A DNA stretch of 64,000 bases from assembly GCF_000421165.1 (NCBI RefSeq), contig NZ_ATWI01000009.1, positions 310,001 through 374,000 on the forward strand, written 5' to 3'. The notes under the pieces are model-generated. The model did no database searches. It saw nothing but the letters and a program-made list of their open reading frames with translations, and was not told where the DNA came from. The translations under genes and the position numbers were made by a program. This stretch comes from Marinobacter daepoensis DSM 16072 (GTDB lineage Bacteria; Pseudomonadota; Gammaproteobacteria; Pseudomonadales; Oleiphilaceae). Numbering within the stretch: position 1 is the first letter of the stretch; every line of letters starts with the position of its first letter. Shown piece by piece: positions 55,100 to 63,410 of this stretch.

Positions 55100-56104
55100 A
55101 TGTTCTTCCGCTTGTTGCCTGTTGCCGTAATGACCGCGCTGCCGCTCCTTGCAGGAGCAGACACGCAGCCCGAACTGAACGTGTACACTCACCCCTCGTT
55201 TGCCGCCGAGTGGGGCCCCGGCCCCGCTGTAAAAGAGGCGTTCGAAGCGCACTGCGAATGCACACTTAACTACACGGTTCTGGATAGCGGGGGGGCCATT
55301 CTTCAGCGCTTACGCCTTGAAGGCGAATCAACCCCGGCCGATGTGGTCCTGGGGCTCGATACGGGCACCATGGCAAGTGCCCGGCAAATCGGCTTACTGG
55401 ATCACCATGAACGGAAACTGGATGATCTGGCACTGCCCATCAAGTGGAAAGACGACACCTTCGTGCCTTATGACTGGGGCTACTTTGCCTTCGTGTACGA
55501 TACGGAACGATTACCAGAGCCCCCACGGAGCCTCGAAGCTCTGATTGCGGCCCCGGACGACCTGAAGATCATTCTTCAGGACCCTCGAACCAGCACCCCG
55601 GGGTTAGGTTTTCTCCTCTGGATGCACTCTGTCTATGGCGAACAGGCACCAGACAAGTGGCAGCAGCTCAGTGGCAAGATACTGGCCACCACCCAGAGCT
55701 GGAGCGATGGCTATTTTTCGCTGTTCATGAATGGCGAGGCTCCTATGATTCTTTCCTATAGCACGTCACCTGCCTATCACATGGCCGTCGACAAGACCGA
55801 CCGCTACCAGGCAGCCCGGTTTGAAGAGGGGCACTATCTCCAGGTTGAAGTCGCCGCTCTGGTTAAAACATCAGACAACAAGCCCCTTGCCCGGTCTTTT
55901 CTGGATTTTATGCTGACCCGCGATTTCCAGCGTCACATTCCCCTGAAAAACGTCATGTACCCGGCCATCGACCTGGGTAGCGAGATGCCAGAGGTGTTCG
56001 ATCGGCTCATCGAACCCAGCCAGGCCCTCTATCTCGACCCAGCCGACGTTTCAGGCATTCGGCGGCGCCTGGTGAATGACTGGCTGGATGCGCTTACCCG
56101 CTGA
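55100..56104 (+). CDS. thiB: Thiamine/TPP ABC transporter periplasmic binding protein
   Basis: 334 residues. Signal peptide FFRLLPVAVMTALPLLAGADT. The ThiB pattern is clear: LNVYTHPSFAAEWGPGPAVKEAFEAHC (in pieces), DVVLGLDTGTM, PYDWGYFAFVYD, DPRTSTPGLGFLLWM and SYSTSPAYH. ATG at 55100 is chosen because AAAGG stands eight bases upstream; a GTG nine bases earlier is possible. It delivers thiamine, TMP or TPP to ThiP. First gene of a riboswitch-controlled operon. Confidence 0.95.
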   Translation: MFFRLLPVAVMTALPLLAGADTQPELNVYTHPSFAAEWGPGPAVKEAFEAHCECTLNYTVLDSGGAILQRLRLEGESTPADVVLGLDTGTMASARQIGLLDHHERKLDDLALPIKWKDDTFVPYDWGYFAFVYDTERLPEPPRSLEALIAAPDDLKIILQDPRTSTPGLGFLLWMHSVYGEQAPDKWQQLSGKILATTQSWSDGYFSLFMNGEAPMILSYSTSPAYHMAVDKTDRYQAARFEEGHYLQVEVAALVKTSDNKPLARSFLDFMLTRDFQRHIPLKNVMYPAIDLGSEMPEVFDRLIEPSQALYLDPADVSGIRRRLVNDWLDALTR

Positions 56105-56108
56105 CCCC

Positions 56109-57776
56109 ATGGCAAACGAGGTTCAAGCCCCCCCGTTCAGTCATCCCCGCTGGCAACTCTGGCCCGGCCTCGTGATCGGTTCCGGGCTATTGCTGCTGGC
56201 TGGCCTTGGTCTGGGAAGCCTGCTGCAGGCATCAGGGGCATCGGACGCCGGGCGATTGCTGGCAGGCTCCTATTTTCAAAACGTGATTCGCTTCACCCTG
56301 TGGCAGGCATTTCTATCTGTTATCCTCAGCCTTGGCATCGCCTTACCCGTTGCCTTCGCCCTGAATCGCTTCCGGGCTTTTCCGGGTCGGGCGCTGGTTC
56401 TCAGGTTGCTGGAACTCAGCCTGGTTCTGCCCACCATTGTTGCAGTCTCCGGCCTTATTGCGGTTTTCGGCCGTCAAGGCTGGTTCACGGCGTTGCTGGA
56501 TGCGGGGTTGCCGGGCCATGGGTGGAACCTGTACGGACTGAATGGCATTCTTCTGGCCCACGTTTTCTTCAATGCGCCGCTGGCGGCCCGCATTCTTCTG
56601 CAAGCTCTTGAGACTGTCCCGGCGCCCAGATTACGGGTTGCTTCCCAGTTGGGGCTCCATGGTTGGTGGCTATGGCGAGCGGTGCACTGGCCAGCGCTTA
56701 AACCCGTCTTGCCAGGCCTTGCGGCATTAGTTTTCACCCTCTGCTTTACCAGCTTCGCGATCATTATGACGCTTGGAGGCGGGCCACGAACCACCACCCT
56801 CGAAGTGGCCATTTACCAGGCATTACGATTTGAATTTGATTTCACTCAGGCGGCACTGTTTGCGCTATGCCAGTTAGCGATTTGCGGCAGCCTTTGGTTT
56901 CTTGTGTTCAGAAAACGCCTCGATACCGCCTTTATGCCGAACCGCCAGCTCTCACAACCCGCGTCGCTGGTGAGGGGGAAATGGTTTGGTGTTGCCTGCG
57001 GGCTAGTGCTTGCCGCATTTATTGTGTTTCTTATGACCCCTCTGGTGGCCATCGCTGTACGGGGGCTGCCAGCCCTGATACCCATGAACGAGCCAATAGC
57101 GCTTTATCATCAGCTGTTGCCGGCCACCGCTCGAAGCCTGTTGATTGCCGTTCCCGCCGGTGTTGGCGCCGTGGCCGTCGCCCTGCTCACCCTGGCCGCA
57201 GCCAATCGCGCATCTGGTCGCTGGCTGGCAGTCATCCCGGCGATGACCGGTTATCTGCCCCTGATCGTTCCCCCTCTGGTCCTGGGCACCGGTCTTTTCA
57301 TTTTTCTGAAACCGCAACTTGGCAACCCCATGCAGGGCTGGAGTCTGGTCGCACTAATCAACGGCCTGATGGCGGTACCGTTTACGCTTCAGGTTCTCAG
57401 GGGGCCTGTTTCAAGCCTGGATAGTGCCTCAAAGAACCAGGCAGATCAGCTTGGTGTTCTGGGATGGTATCGGTGGCGCTGGCTCTACTGGCCAATCCTT
57501 CGGCGCCCGATCGCCCTTGCTCTGGCCTACGGAATCGCCTTGTCACTGGGTGACTTTGGCGTTATTGCCCTCTTCGGTAGCCCCGGCCAACCCACATTGC
57601 CAGTCTTGCTCTACCAGCAACTGGGCAGCTACCGCATGACCGAGGCCGCAGGTACCGGGCTTTGGTTGTTGCTGGTGCTGATATCAATTTTTGCTTCGCT
57701 TTCCGGGGTTTCCTCGCCCTCCTCCGGCAAGGGCTCCGGGGCAATAAAACCGGTGCCGGAGCCTGACCATGCTTGA
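56109..57776 (+). CDS. thiP: Thiamine ABC transporter permease
   Basis: About 555 residues, two fused permease halves with roughly 12 TM helices. Each half has a BPD_transp_1 EAA loop (LGLHGWWLWRAVHWPALKPVLPGL and LGVLGWYRWRWLYWPILRRPI, both slightly shortened). ThiP forms the channel of ThiBPQ. The start is uncertain: an ATG at 56076 would overlap thiB, the ATG at 56109 follows the thiB stop by four bases; neither has a strong ribosome-binding site. Confidence 0.93.
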   Translation: MANEVQAPPFSHPRWQLWPGLVIGSGLLLLAGLGLGSLLQASGASDAGRLLAGSYFQNVIRFTLWQAFLSVILSLGIALPVAFALNRFRAFPGRALVLRLLELSLVLPTIVAVSGLIAVFGRQGWFTALLDAGLPGHGWNLYGLNGILLAHVFFNAPLAARILLQALETVPAPRLRVASQLGLHGWWLWRAVHWPALKPVLPGLAALVFTLCFTSFAIIMTLGGGPRTTTLEVAIYQALRFEFDFTQAALFALCQLAICGSLWFLVFRKRLDTAFMPNRQLSQPASLVRGKWFGVACGLVLAAFIVFLMTPLVAIAVRGLPALIPMNEPIALYHQLLPATARSLLIAVPAGVGAVAVALLTLAAANRASGRWLAVIPAMTGYLPLIVPPLVLGTGLFIFLKPQLGNPMQGWSLVALINGLMAVPFTLQVLRGPVSSLDSASKNQADQLGVLGWYRWRWLYWPILRRPIALALAYGIALSLGDFGVIALFGSPGQPTLPVLLYQQLGSYRMTEAAGTGLWLLLVLISIFASLSGVSSPSSGKGSGAIKPVPEPDHA

Positions 57777-58383
57777 AATCAATCAACTGTGTTTTCGGTA
57801 TGCCCCAAACGAAACGCAGTGGCGCTTCAACATAACGGTGCCCAAAGGCCAGTGCCTGGCCATTCAAGGCCCCAGCGGGTCCGGCAAGTCAACACTGCTC
57901 AGCCTGATTGCCGGTTTCCTGTCACCCGATGAAGGCCAGATTTTCTGGGATCAACACCCCATCCATACCCTCTACCCTTGGCAGAGGCCGGTCACCAGCG
58001 TGTTTCAGGAGCATAACCTGTTCGAACATCTGGACGTTTTCAGTAATATCGGATTGGGCATACACCCCGGCCTCAAGCTGACCCCGAGTCAGCGTAAAGC
58101 GATTGACTCCGGGCTCGAACGTACCGGGCTTGCCGGCTTCGGCGCTCGAATGCCCGGCGAGCTCTCCGGCGGCCAGCGTCAGAGGGTTGCCCTGCTCAGA
58201 GCACTCCTGCGCCAGCAACCAATCCTGTTACTGGATGAGCCCATGACCGGCCTTGACCCCGAAACCAGAGCGATTCTCTATGACATGGTGCTTGAGGAAA
58301 AACAGCGAGGCGTAACCATGTTGCTGGCGAGCCACGATAACGAGGAGCGCAGAACACTGGCAGACATCCAATGGAATCTTTAA
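57769..58383 (+). CDS. thiQ: Thiamine ABC transporter ATP-binding protein
   Basis: 204 residues. Walker [18 protein letters not shown]-loop VFQEHNLFEHLDV (ThiQ-like), signature LSGGQRQRVALLRAL and Walker B ILLLDEPMTGLD. It is short, as is normal for ThiQ. It overlaps thiP by eight bases. It completes thiBPQ and ends the riboswitch operon. Confidence 0.95.
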   Translation: MLEINQLCFRYAPNETQWRFNITVPKGQCLAIQGPSGSGKSTLLSLIAGFLSPDEGQIFWDQHPIHTLYPWQRPVTSVFQEHNLFEHLDVFSNIGLGIHPGLKLTPSQRKAIDSGLERTGLAGFGARMPGELSGGQRQRVALLRALLRQQPILLLDEPMTGLDPETRAILYDMVLEEKQRGVTMLLASHDNEERRTLADIQWNL

Positions 58384-58419
58384 GCTTTCAGGGAACTCAG
58401 ACAGGGACTCCGTGACACC

Positions 58420-59568
58420 GTGGCAAATGAAACTGGACTCTCCCAGCCGCTTGGGGCCCACAAGGCCGGAAACGCTGAATTCAGTGGCACGACGATCTCC
58501 TTTGAAGGAGACTGGACTCTGGACCATTATCAGCGCCTGAGCCGACAGATCGAAGCGCCCCCGAAGAGAGCCGCAGGCACCAAACCCGATTTTTCCAGAC
58601 TGGGCCGGCTGGACACCGCGGGTGCTTCCCTGATGGTCAGGTTGCTGGGGGCAAACGCCCTGATCCGGGCTCTGGACCACGCACAACTCCCCCAGGAGCA
58701 GCGCGCTCTGGTGCATGCAGTGGCAAAAGCCATGGAAAAACCAGAGCCAGAGGCCATGCCGGTAAACCCGGTGCTGGCATTTCTGGAACAGACAGGACAA
58801 CAAGTCGTCTCATTCTGGCAACTGACCTGGCTGCTGGCAGGCTTTATCGGCCAAACCCTCTCAACTCTCGTTTTTATTTTGCCGCGCCCTGCCCGCTGGC
58901 GACTGACCCCATTTGTTGCCGCGGTTCACAGTACCGGCCTGAACGCCCTTCCCATCGTCGCCCTGCTAACGTTTCTGGTTGGCGCCGTCGTCGCCTTTCT
59001 TGGCGCCACCGTACTGGAAGACTTTGGTGCAACCATCTACACCGTCAATCTCGTGGCCTTCTCATTCCTGCGGGAATTCGGCGTTCTGCTGGCCGCTATC
59101 CTTCTGGCGGGACGAACCGCCAGTGCCTTCACGGCGCAGATTGGTGCCATGAAGGTGAACGAAGAGTTGGACGCCATTCGCACCCTGGGCCTGAACCCGG
59201 TTGAGCTGCTCGTGGTCCCCAGAGTACTTGCCATGATGTTCAGCCTGCCCATCCTGACGTTTATCGGCATGATATCCGGGATGATTGGGGGCGCGGTTGT
59301 TTGTGCTTTTGCGCTGGACATTCCACCAAGCCAGTTCCTTGCCATTGTCGAACGAGATATCGCCCTGAATCACTTTCTGGTCGGCCTTGCCAAAGCGCCG
59401 GTCTTTGCCTTTCTGATCGCGGTGATTGGTTGCCTGGAAGGCTTCAAGGTTTCAGGGAGCGCTCAGTCAGTCGGACAGCACACCACGTCAAGCGTGGTTC
59501 AGTCGATCTTTATGGTTATTTTGCTCGATTCCGTCGCTGCTCTGTTCTTCTTGGAAATGGGATGGTAG
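58420..59568 (+). CDS. STAS-MlaE fusion permease of an MCE-type lipid ABC transporter
   Basis: 382 residues from a GTG. The first ~115 residues form a STAS-like (MlaB-type) domain (AEFSGTTISFEGDWTLDHYQ, FSRLGRLDTAGASLMVRLLG). The rest is MlaE: TM helices with FVGAVVAFLGATVLEDFGA-type pattern (here LVGAVVAFLGATVLEDFG), LREFGVLLAAILLAGRTASAFTAQIGAMKVNEELDAI (in pieces) and GCLEGFKVSGSAQSVGQ. In E. coli MlaB and MlaE are separate; fusion forms occur in other bacteria. It transports phospholipids between membranes with the next three gene products. Confidence 0.9.
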   Translation: MANETGLSQPLGAHKAGNAEFSGTTISFEGDWTLDHYQRLSRQIEAPPKRAAGTKPDFSRLGRLDTAGASLMVRLLGANALIRALDHAQLPQEQRALVHAVAKAMEKPEPEAMPVNPVLAFLEQTGQQVVSFWQLTWLLAGFIGQTLSTLVFILPRPARWRLTPFVAAVHSTGLNALPIVALLTFLVGAVVAFLGATVLEDFGATIYTVNLVAFSFLREFGVLLAAILLAGRTASAFTAQIGAMKVNEELDAIRTLGLNPVELLVVPRVLAMMFSLPILTFIGMISGMIGGAVVCAFALDIPPSQFLAIVERDIALNHFLVGLAKAPVFAFLIAVIGCLEGFKVSGSAQSVGQHTTSSVVQSIFMVILLDSVAALFFLEMGW

Positions 59569-59572
59569 CCCG

Positions 59573-60367
59573 ATGACCGACCACCCGATCATTCAGGTGC
59601 GTGGCCTTAACAATCAGTTCGGCCCCCACATTGTTCACCAGAATCTTGATCTGGACCTTTATCCCCGGGAAATTCTGGGCGTGGTGGGAGGCTCCGGAAC
59701 AGGGAAATCAGTGCTCCTGCGAAGCATCGTCGGGCTGAACCCGCCGTCCGGTGGACACATTACGGTTTTCGGCCAGGACCTGACCGGCCTGTCTTCGCAG
59801 GAACGCTCCCGATACGAACAGCGATTCGGCGTTTTGTTTCAGGGGGGCGCCCTGTTTACCTCACTGAATCTGGAACAAAACATTGCATTACCGCTGATTG
59901 AGCATGCAGGGTTAACAAGACCACAATCAGAAGAACTGGCCAGAATGAAACTGGCATTGACGGGCTTGCCCCCCGATGCGGCGCAAAAGTACCCGGCCGA
60001 ACTGTCTGGAGGCATGGTTAAGCGTGCAGCGCTGGCCCGGGCCCTGGCCCTGGACCCCGAAATCCTGTTTCTGGACGAACCCACCGCAGGGCTCGACCCG
60101 ATCGGTGCTGCAGCGTTTGACGAACTGCTCGTCACGCTTCGCAACGCACTGGGGCTAACCGTGTTTCTTGTCACCCACGATCTGGATACCCTGTACACCA
60201 CCTGCGACCGCGTGGCGGTGCTTTCCCAACGGAAAGTGCTGGTTGCCGATACTCTGGAACGGGTCGCACAAACCGATGACCGATGGATTCAGAATTATTT
60301 CCATGGCCCAAGAGGGCGTGCAGCCCTCAGCGCCCATCAAAGGCACTCACAACAGGAGCCCGGTTAA
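59573..60367 (+). CDS. MlaF-like ATP-binding protein
   Basis: 264 residues from the ATG four bases after the permease stop. Walker A GGSGTGKSVLLRSIVGL, the MlaF-typical FGVLFQGGALFTSLNLEQN, signature LSGGMVKRAALARALAL and Walker B ILFLDEPTAGLDPIGA. It energises the lipid transporter. Its stop overlaps the next start (TAATG). Confidence 0.93.
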   Translation: MTDHPIIQVRGLNNQFGPHIVHQNLDLDLYPREILGVVGGSGTGKSVLLRSIVGLNPPSGGHITVFGQDLTGLSSQERSRYEQRFGVLFQGGALFTSLNLEQNIALPLIEHAGLTRPQSEELARMKLALTGLPPDAAQKYPAELSGGMVKRAALARALALDPEILFLDEPTAGLDPIGAAAFDELLVTLRNALGLTVFLVTHDLDTLYTTCDRVAVLSQRKVLVADTLERVAQTDDRWIQNYFHGPRGRAALSAHQRHSQQEPG

Positions 60368-61305
60368 TGGAACCGAAAGCCCACCATGTGATTATCGGAT
60401 TCTTTACCCTGGCTGCCGTAGGTGCCGCCCTCCTTTTCGCTTTATGGCTCGGAAAATCCTCCACCGATACCGACTGGGCTTATTATCAGATTGGATTTGA
60501 CCACCCCGTTGGCGGGCTGGCCAAAGGCAATCCTGTGCTGTACACCGGCGTACCCGTCGGGGACGTACTGGATCTGACCCTGGCACCTGATAACCCGGCC
60601 CATGTTCGCGTACTGATCCGGGTTAACCGGGACATCCCGATTCGGGAGAACACCCACGCCACATTGGTGCTGGCCAATATCACAGGCAGCATGAGCATTC
60701 AGTTTACCGGCGGCACGCCCGACAGTCCGATACTGGAAGGAAATCGGGAAGCTCCCCCGCTAATAGCCGCCGACCGCTCCGCCTTTAGTAATCTGCTGAC
60801 CAACAGCGAAGCCATGCTTGGGAAAGCAGAGCAGTTACTGGAAAGTGCAAGCCAGCTCATGTCGGAGAACAACCTGGCCAACGTCGCCTCCATTCTTGAA
60901 AATACCCGGCAAGCCAGTAACTCCCTGTTAGACAGCCGCGGTGAACTTGAGGCCCTGTTGGCCCAGTTCGACGCTGCCGGCATTCGCGCAGAAGAAGCAG
61001 CCATCAAGGTATCTGCCGCCGCAGACCGTTCGAGGGAAGTCCTGGATGAACGAGTGGAACCAATGCTTCTGGCTATGTCAAAAGCGCTCAATACATTACA
61101 ACCCACTCTGGAACGGCTCGACCTGCTCAGCGGTGACAACGAACTTGCACTGGACGCAGGGTTGCAAGGCCTGGGTGAGATTACGCCGGCCCTGCGAGAG
61201 CTGCGGAGCACGCTACGTAACCTGAACTCATTCACCCGAAGGCTGGAGCAGGACCCTACCGGCACGTTGTGGGGCGGAGCGAGAATCAAGGAGTATGAAG
61301 AATGA
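60367..61305 (+). CDS. MCE-domain (MlaD-like) periplasmic protein
   Basis: 312 residues. One N-terminal TM anchor (HVIIGFFTLAAVGAALLFALWLG, slightly shortened: IIGFFTLAAVGAALLFALW), an MCE domain (DHPVGGLAKGNPVLYTGVPVGDV and LVLANITGSMSIQFTGG) and a long helical C-terminal part (about residues 135-300). MCE proteins form hexameric rings that pass lipids through the periplasm. The helical extension is longer than in E. coli MlaD and may form a tube. It overlaps both neighbours by one to four bases. Confidence 0.92.
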   Translation: MEPKAHHVIIGFFTLAAVGAALLFALWLGKSSTDTDWAYYQIGFDHPVGGLAKGNPVLYTGVPVGDVLDLTLAPDNPAHVRVLIRVNRDIPIRENTHATLVLANITGSMSIQFTGGTPDSPILEGNREAPPLIAADRSAFSNLLTNSEAMLGKAEQLLESASQLMSENNLANVASILENTRQASNSLLDSRGELEALLAQFDAAGIRAEEAAIKVSAAADRSREVLDERVEPMLLAMSKALNTLQPTLERLDLLSGDNELALDAGLQGLGEITPALRELRSTLRNLNSFTRRLEQDPTGTLWGGARIKEYEE

Positions 61306-61913
61306 AAAAGGCACCAACCTTGCTTCTAAGTATGATGCTTTCCGGCTGCACGGTATTTCCCGTTCCGGAACCGCCACGATTTATGGAACTGATGCCAGCC
61401 AGCCAACATCTGACCTTCGACCGGACGCTACCGGTCAGCCTTCGCGTCGATACGCCAATGGCATCCGACCCGCTGGATAGTGCCCGGATTCTGATCAAGC
61501 CTTCGGCCTACGAATATCAGGCAATGGCAGACGCCCGTTGGCGGGAGAGTATTCCCGTGGTGGTTCGCGACCACCTGATCGACACACTCAGAGCCAGTGG
61601 CGGCTTCGCCAATGTCATGACCGATACCAGCCCGGCAACCGCCGACCTTACCCTGGTCTCAGAGATCAACCGTTTTCAAGCCCAAAAGACCCAGGATGGC
61701 GCCGAGGTGACCATTGCTTTCCATCTGGAGCTGATGGAAAACCGATCAAGGCAAAGCCTGTGTGTGCAGGACTACCAACAGCAGGTCCCGGCCTCGGGCA
61801 CCGAGCTGGAGCCTCTGATGGAAGCCTTCAGCAAGGCCGCGAATACCGCATCCACCGCCATCACAAGCTGGGCACACCAGTGCCTGGAGTCCCAGCCAGG
61901 GCTCCAGGATTAA
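61302..61913 (+). CDS. ABC-type transport auxiliary lipoprotein (PqiC-like)
   Basis: 203 residues, start overlapping the MCE gene stop (ATGA). Lipoprotein signal LLLSMMLSGCTVF. The ABC_trans_aux pattern follows: DSARILIKPSAYEYQAMADARW with RESIPVVVRDHLIDTL, as in PqiC/YmbA. These outer-membrane lipoproteins dock MCE systems. It is the last gene of the four-gene transporter operon; an 89-base gap separates the vWA gene. Confidence 0.9.
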   Translation: MKKAPTLLLSMMLSGCTVFPVPEPPRFMELMPASQHLTFDRTLPVSLRVDTPMASDPLDSARILIKPSAYEYQAMADARWRESIPVVVRDHLIDTLRASGGFANVMTDTSPATADLTLVSEINRFQAQKTQDGAEVTIAFHLELMENRSRQSLCVQDYQQQVPASGTELEPLMEAFSKAANTASTAITSWAHQCLESQPGLQD

Positions 61914-62002
61914 TTGCTGGGGTCCGGTTTCAACGCTAAAATGCCGCCGCGTTATGAATCGGACCGCCTGACATTCATTTCTTCACTACAAGGACAGTAT
62001 CT

Positions 62003-62671
62003 ATGTCTGCCATCCCCGGCCTCGAATTCGCCGACAACACCAACCAGCGCACCCCCTGCGTGCTCTTGCTGGATATTTCATCCTCCATGGCGGGAGAGCC
62101 CATCCGGCAACTGAACGAAGGCCTGAAAACCTTTGCCGAAGAGCTCAAAAATGATCCCGTTGCGGCACTTCGGGTTCAGGTTATGGTGATTACTGTTGGT
62201 GGCCCGGAAGATGTGAGGGTTGTTCAGCCCTGGACCGATGCCACAGATTTCGAGCCGCCCTTTCTTCACGCCAACGGCCTGACACCGCTTGGCCAGGGCA
62301 TGGCTCAGGCACTGGATGAGATCGCTAATCAGAAAGCCCTGTATGATGCCAACGGTATCTCCAGCACTCGTCCCTGGATCATTATGCTGTCCGACGGCTG
62401 CCCCAACGATTATGGCTGGGAGTCCTACGCCGATCAGGCCCGCAATCAAGAGAAGAACAAGCGAGTTATTGTGTTCCCCATCGGCACAAAAGGAGCCGAT
62501 TTCGAAGCACTTGGCCGCTTCTCAAACAAAACACCGAAGAAGCTGAAAGGGCTTCAGTTTCGTGAATTGTTCATCTGGCTAAGCAGAAGTATGTCAACGG
62601 TTTCCGCCAGCGTACCGGGCGAAACCATTAGCCTGCCGGCTACAGACTCCTGGGCGGAAATCGAGGTCTGA
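62003..62671 (+). CDS. TerY-like von Willebrand A domain protein
   Basis: 222 residues with AGGA upstream. MIDAS metal site: LLLDISSSMAG (DxSxS), the Thr of NGLTPLGQG and the Asp of IIMLSDGCPND. The family is TerY of tellurite-resistance and phage-defence clusters. The next genes are a PP2C phosphatase and a protein kinase, which together form the TerY-P triad known from comparative genomics. Cytoplasmic, no signal peptide. Confidence 0.9.
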   Translation: MSAIPGLEFADNTNQRTPCVLLLDISSSMAGEPIRQLNEGLKTFAEELKNDPVAALRVQVMVITVGGPEDVRVVQPWTDATDFEPPFLHANGLTPLGQGMAQALDEIANQKALYDANGISSTRPWIIMLSDGCPNDYGWESYADQARNQEKNKRVIVFPIGTKGADFEALGRFSNKTPKKLKGLQFRELFIWLSRSMSTVSASVPGETISLPATDSWAEIEV

Positions 62672-62672
62672 T

Positions 62673-63410
62673 ATGACCTTCCGTTACGCCGGGGCCTCTG
62701 CCACGGGGAAAGGCCACCTTGACACAGGCACGGTCTGCGAGGACGCCTGGCGCGTGAAGGCAAACGAACACGGGGTTGTTGCCTGCGTCTGTGATGGTGC
62801 CGGGTCCGCCTCCCGATCAGCAGAGGGCGCCCGATGCCTGGCGGATGCAGTTTGCGAAGCGCTGATCTGCGAACTGGAAAACCTGGATTCTCAGACCATT
62901 ATCGGTACGTTGGCGGAGGCTATCGAGAACACCCGCCGCGCTCTGGCAGAGCGTGGCCCGTTATCCGACTTCCACGCCACCTTGTGCGGTGTTGCCATGG
63001 GTCACGATCAAAGTGTGGTGTTTCATCTAGGTGACGGCATCGTTCTGGGAACAGCCACCCCTGACTGGGAAGACTTTGTCGTCAGCGAACCTGAAAACGG
63101 TGATTTTGCCGAAACCACCTACTTTTTCACCCTGCCCGACTGGCGCCGTCACCTGCGTATTTTTTCAGTTCCCGGAAAATACCGGTCCTGGTTCCTGATG
63201 TCCGATGGCACGGCGAGTTTCGCAGTGAAAACCGCCCCCTGGCGCCCAACCTCCCGGTTTCTGGTACCCATACACCGCTATCTCCTCAACCAGACTAATG
63301 ATACGGAATGCAGCCAGGCGCTGATGAGCACCTTGCAGTCTCCCGAAGCGGACCGGATTACGGCCGACGACAAAACCCTTGTGTGGCTGAATGACCAACG
63401 CCAAAACTGA
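62673..63410 (+). CDS. PP2C-family serine/threonine phosphatase of a TerY-P-like triad
   Basis: 245 residues starting one base after the vWA stop. PP2C metal motifs are visible: CEDAWRVK, VACVCDGAGSASRSAEGA (Asp-Gly), FHLGDGIVLG and RSWFLMSDGTASF, with late DDKTLVWL. It should remove phosphate placed by the adjacent kinase. The last 20 bases overlap the kinase start. Confidence 0.9.
   Translation: MTFRYAGASATGKGHLDTGTVCEDAWRVKANEHGVVACVCDGAGSASRSAEGARCLADAVCEALICELENLDSQTIIGTLAEAIENTRRALAERGPLSDFHATLCGVAMGHDQSVVFHLGDGIVLGTATPDWEDFVVSEPENGDFAETTYFFTLPDWRRHLRIFSVPGKYRSWFLMSDGTASFAVKTAPWRPTSRFLVPIHRYLLNQTNDTECSQALMSTLQSPEADRITADDKTLVWLNDQRQN

Noticed and set aside
54890..55252. Minus-strand frames over the TPP riboswitch
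   Set aside because: The conserved THI element on the plus strand explains the sequence.
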